Part shown: in pieces, positions 63,930 through 64,000 of the stretch
Layout of the letters: each line of letters begins with the position of its first letter
Numbering within the stretch: the stretch's first letter is position 1
NCBI GenBank assembly: GCA_963580285.1
Contig: OY757014.1
Span: 100,070,072 to 100,134,071 of the forward strand
From: Lucinisca nassula
Taxonomy: Eukaryota > Mollusca > Bivalvia > Lucinida > Lucinidae
DNA: 64,000 nt
Direction: 5' to 3'
Program-made: the position numbers and the translations under genes
Notes under the pieces: generated by a model
The model's input: only the letters and a program-made list of their open reading frames with translations
Told to the model about the DNA's origin: nothing
The model's database searches: none

Positions 63930-64000
63930 ATTTTTTTGATTTTTTTTTCTTTTCTTTTCTTTATCTTCATTCTTTTTTCTTTGTCATATTTTCTTTTCTT
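63930..64000. repeat. T-rich low-complexity tract
   Basis: TTTTCT/TTCTT-type pyrimidine tract running to the window edge. Confidence 0.85.

Overview
The window is nuclear DNA of a multicellular animal, most likely a bivalve mollusc. That assignment is inferred from its style: intron-rich coding sequence, SINE-like repeats ending in a GACGTTAAACCTCAAATC-type tail, and very many satellite-carrying non-autonomous transposons. There are no bacterial operons, rRNA genes or CRISPR arrays. About four fifths of the window is repeats, often nested in each other.

One host gene is recognised. Six short exons on the plus strand between 34,696 and 52,509 encode the N-terminal part (about 160 residues) of importin-13 (IPO13). 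All six have AG/GT borders, and their phases join without a break. Introns 1 to 5 hold most of the 34.7-52.5 kb repeats. The next exon was not found in the last 11.5 kb, which would be intron 6 or later.

1-10.6 kb is repeat-rich intergenic DNA: a (CCCGA/CCCTA) pentamer tract, SINE-like copies, a 258-bp tandem repeat, duplicated hairpin repeats, a decayed transposase-like fragment (3,880-4,257) and the 3' end of a LINE (4,946-5,981).

10.65-33.64 kb reads as nested transposons. An outer element with GGTGTGAAATT-like ends encloses an element built of 145/131-bp monomers. That one is interrupted by a 20.6-kb block of 166-bp-monomer elements (family 1) in about four head-to-tail units. The second unit (12,918-23,924) holds a Helentron: Rep with HUH and two-Tyr motifs, a PIF1-type helicase and an AP-endonuclease-like domain. 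It is broken by a frameshift and by a 1,026-bp TA-flanked DNA transposon at 17,401-18,426. A cysteine-peptidase-like ORF lies inverted upstream of it.

34.7-64 kb is IPO13 plus repeats. More satellite-bodied elements lie at 43.5-47.0, 47.8-49.9, 52.5-57.7 and 57.7-58.9 kb, among many MITEs and tRNA-derived SINEs.

The most interesting theme is that several unrelated-looking satellite arrays share one design: a 5' hairpin head, GTCC-rich leader, tandem monomers with a common CTCCTCC...AAACTT core, a subterminal inverted copy of the head, then a short hairpin a few bases before CTCTTGT. This resembles Helentron-associated non-autonomous elements (HINEs). The Helentron here lies inside a unit with the same ends and polarity, so it may be the autonomous parent.
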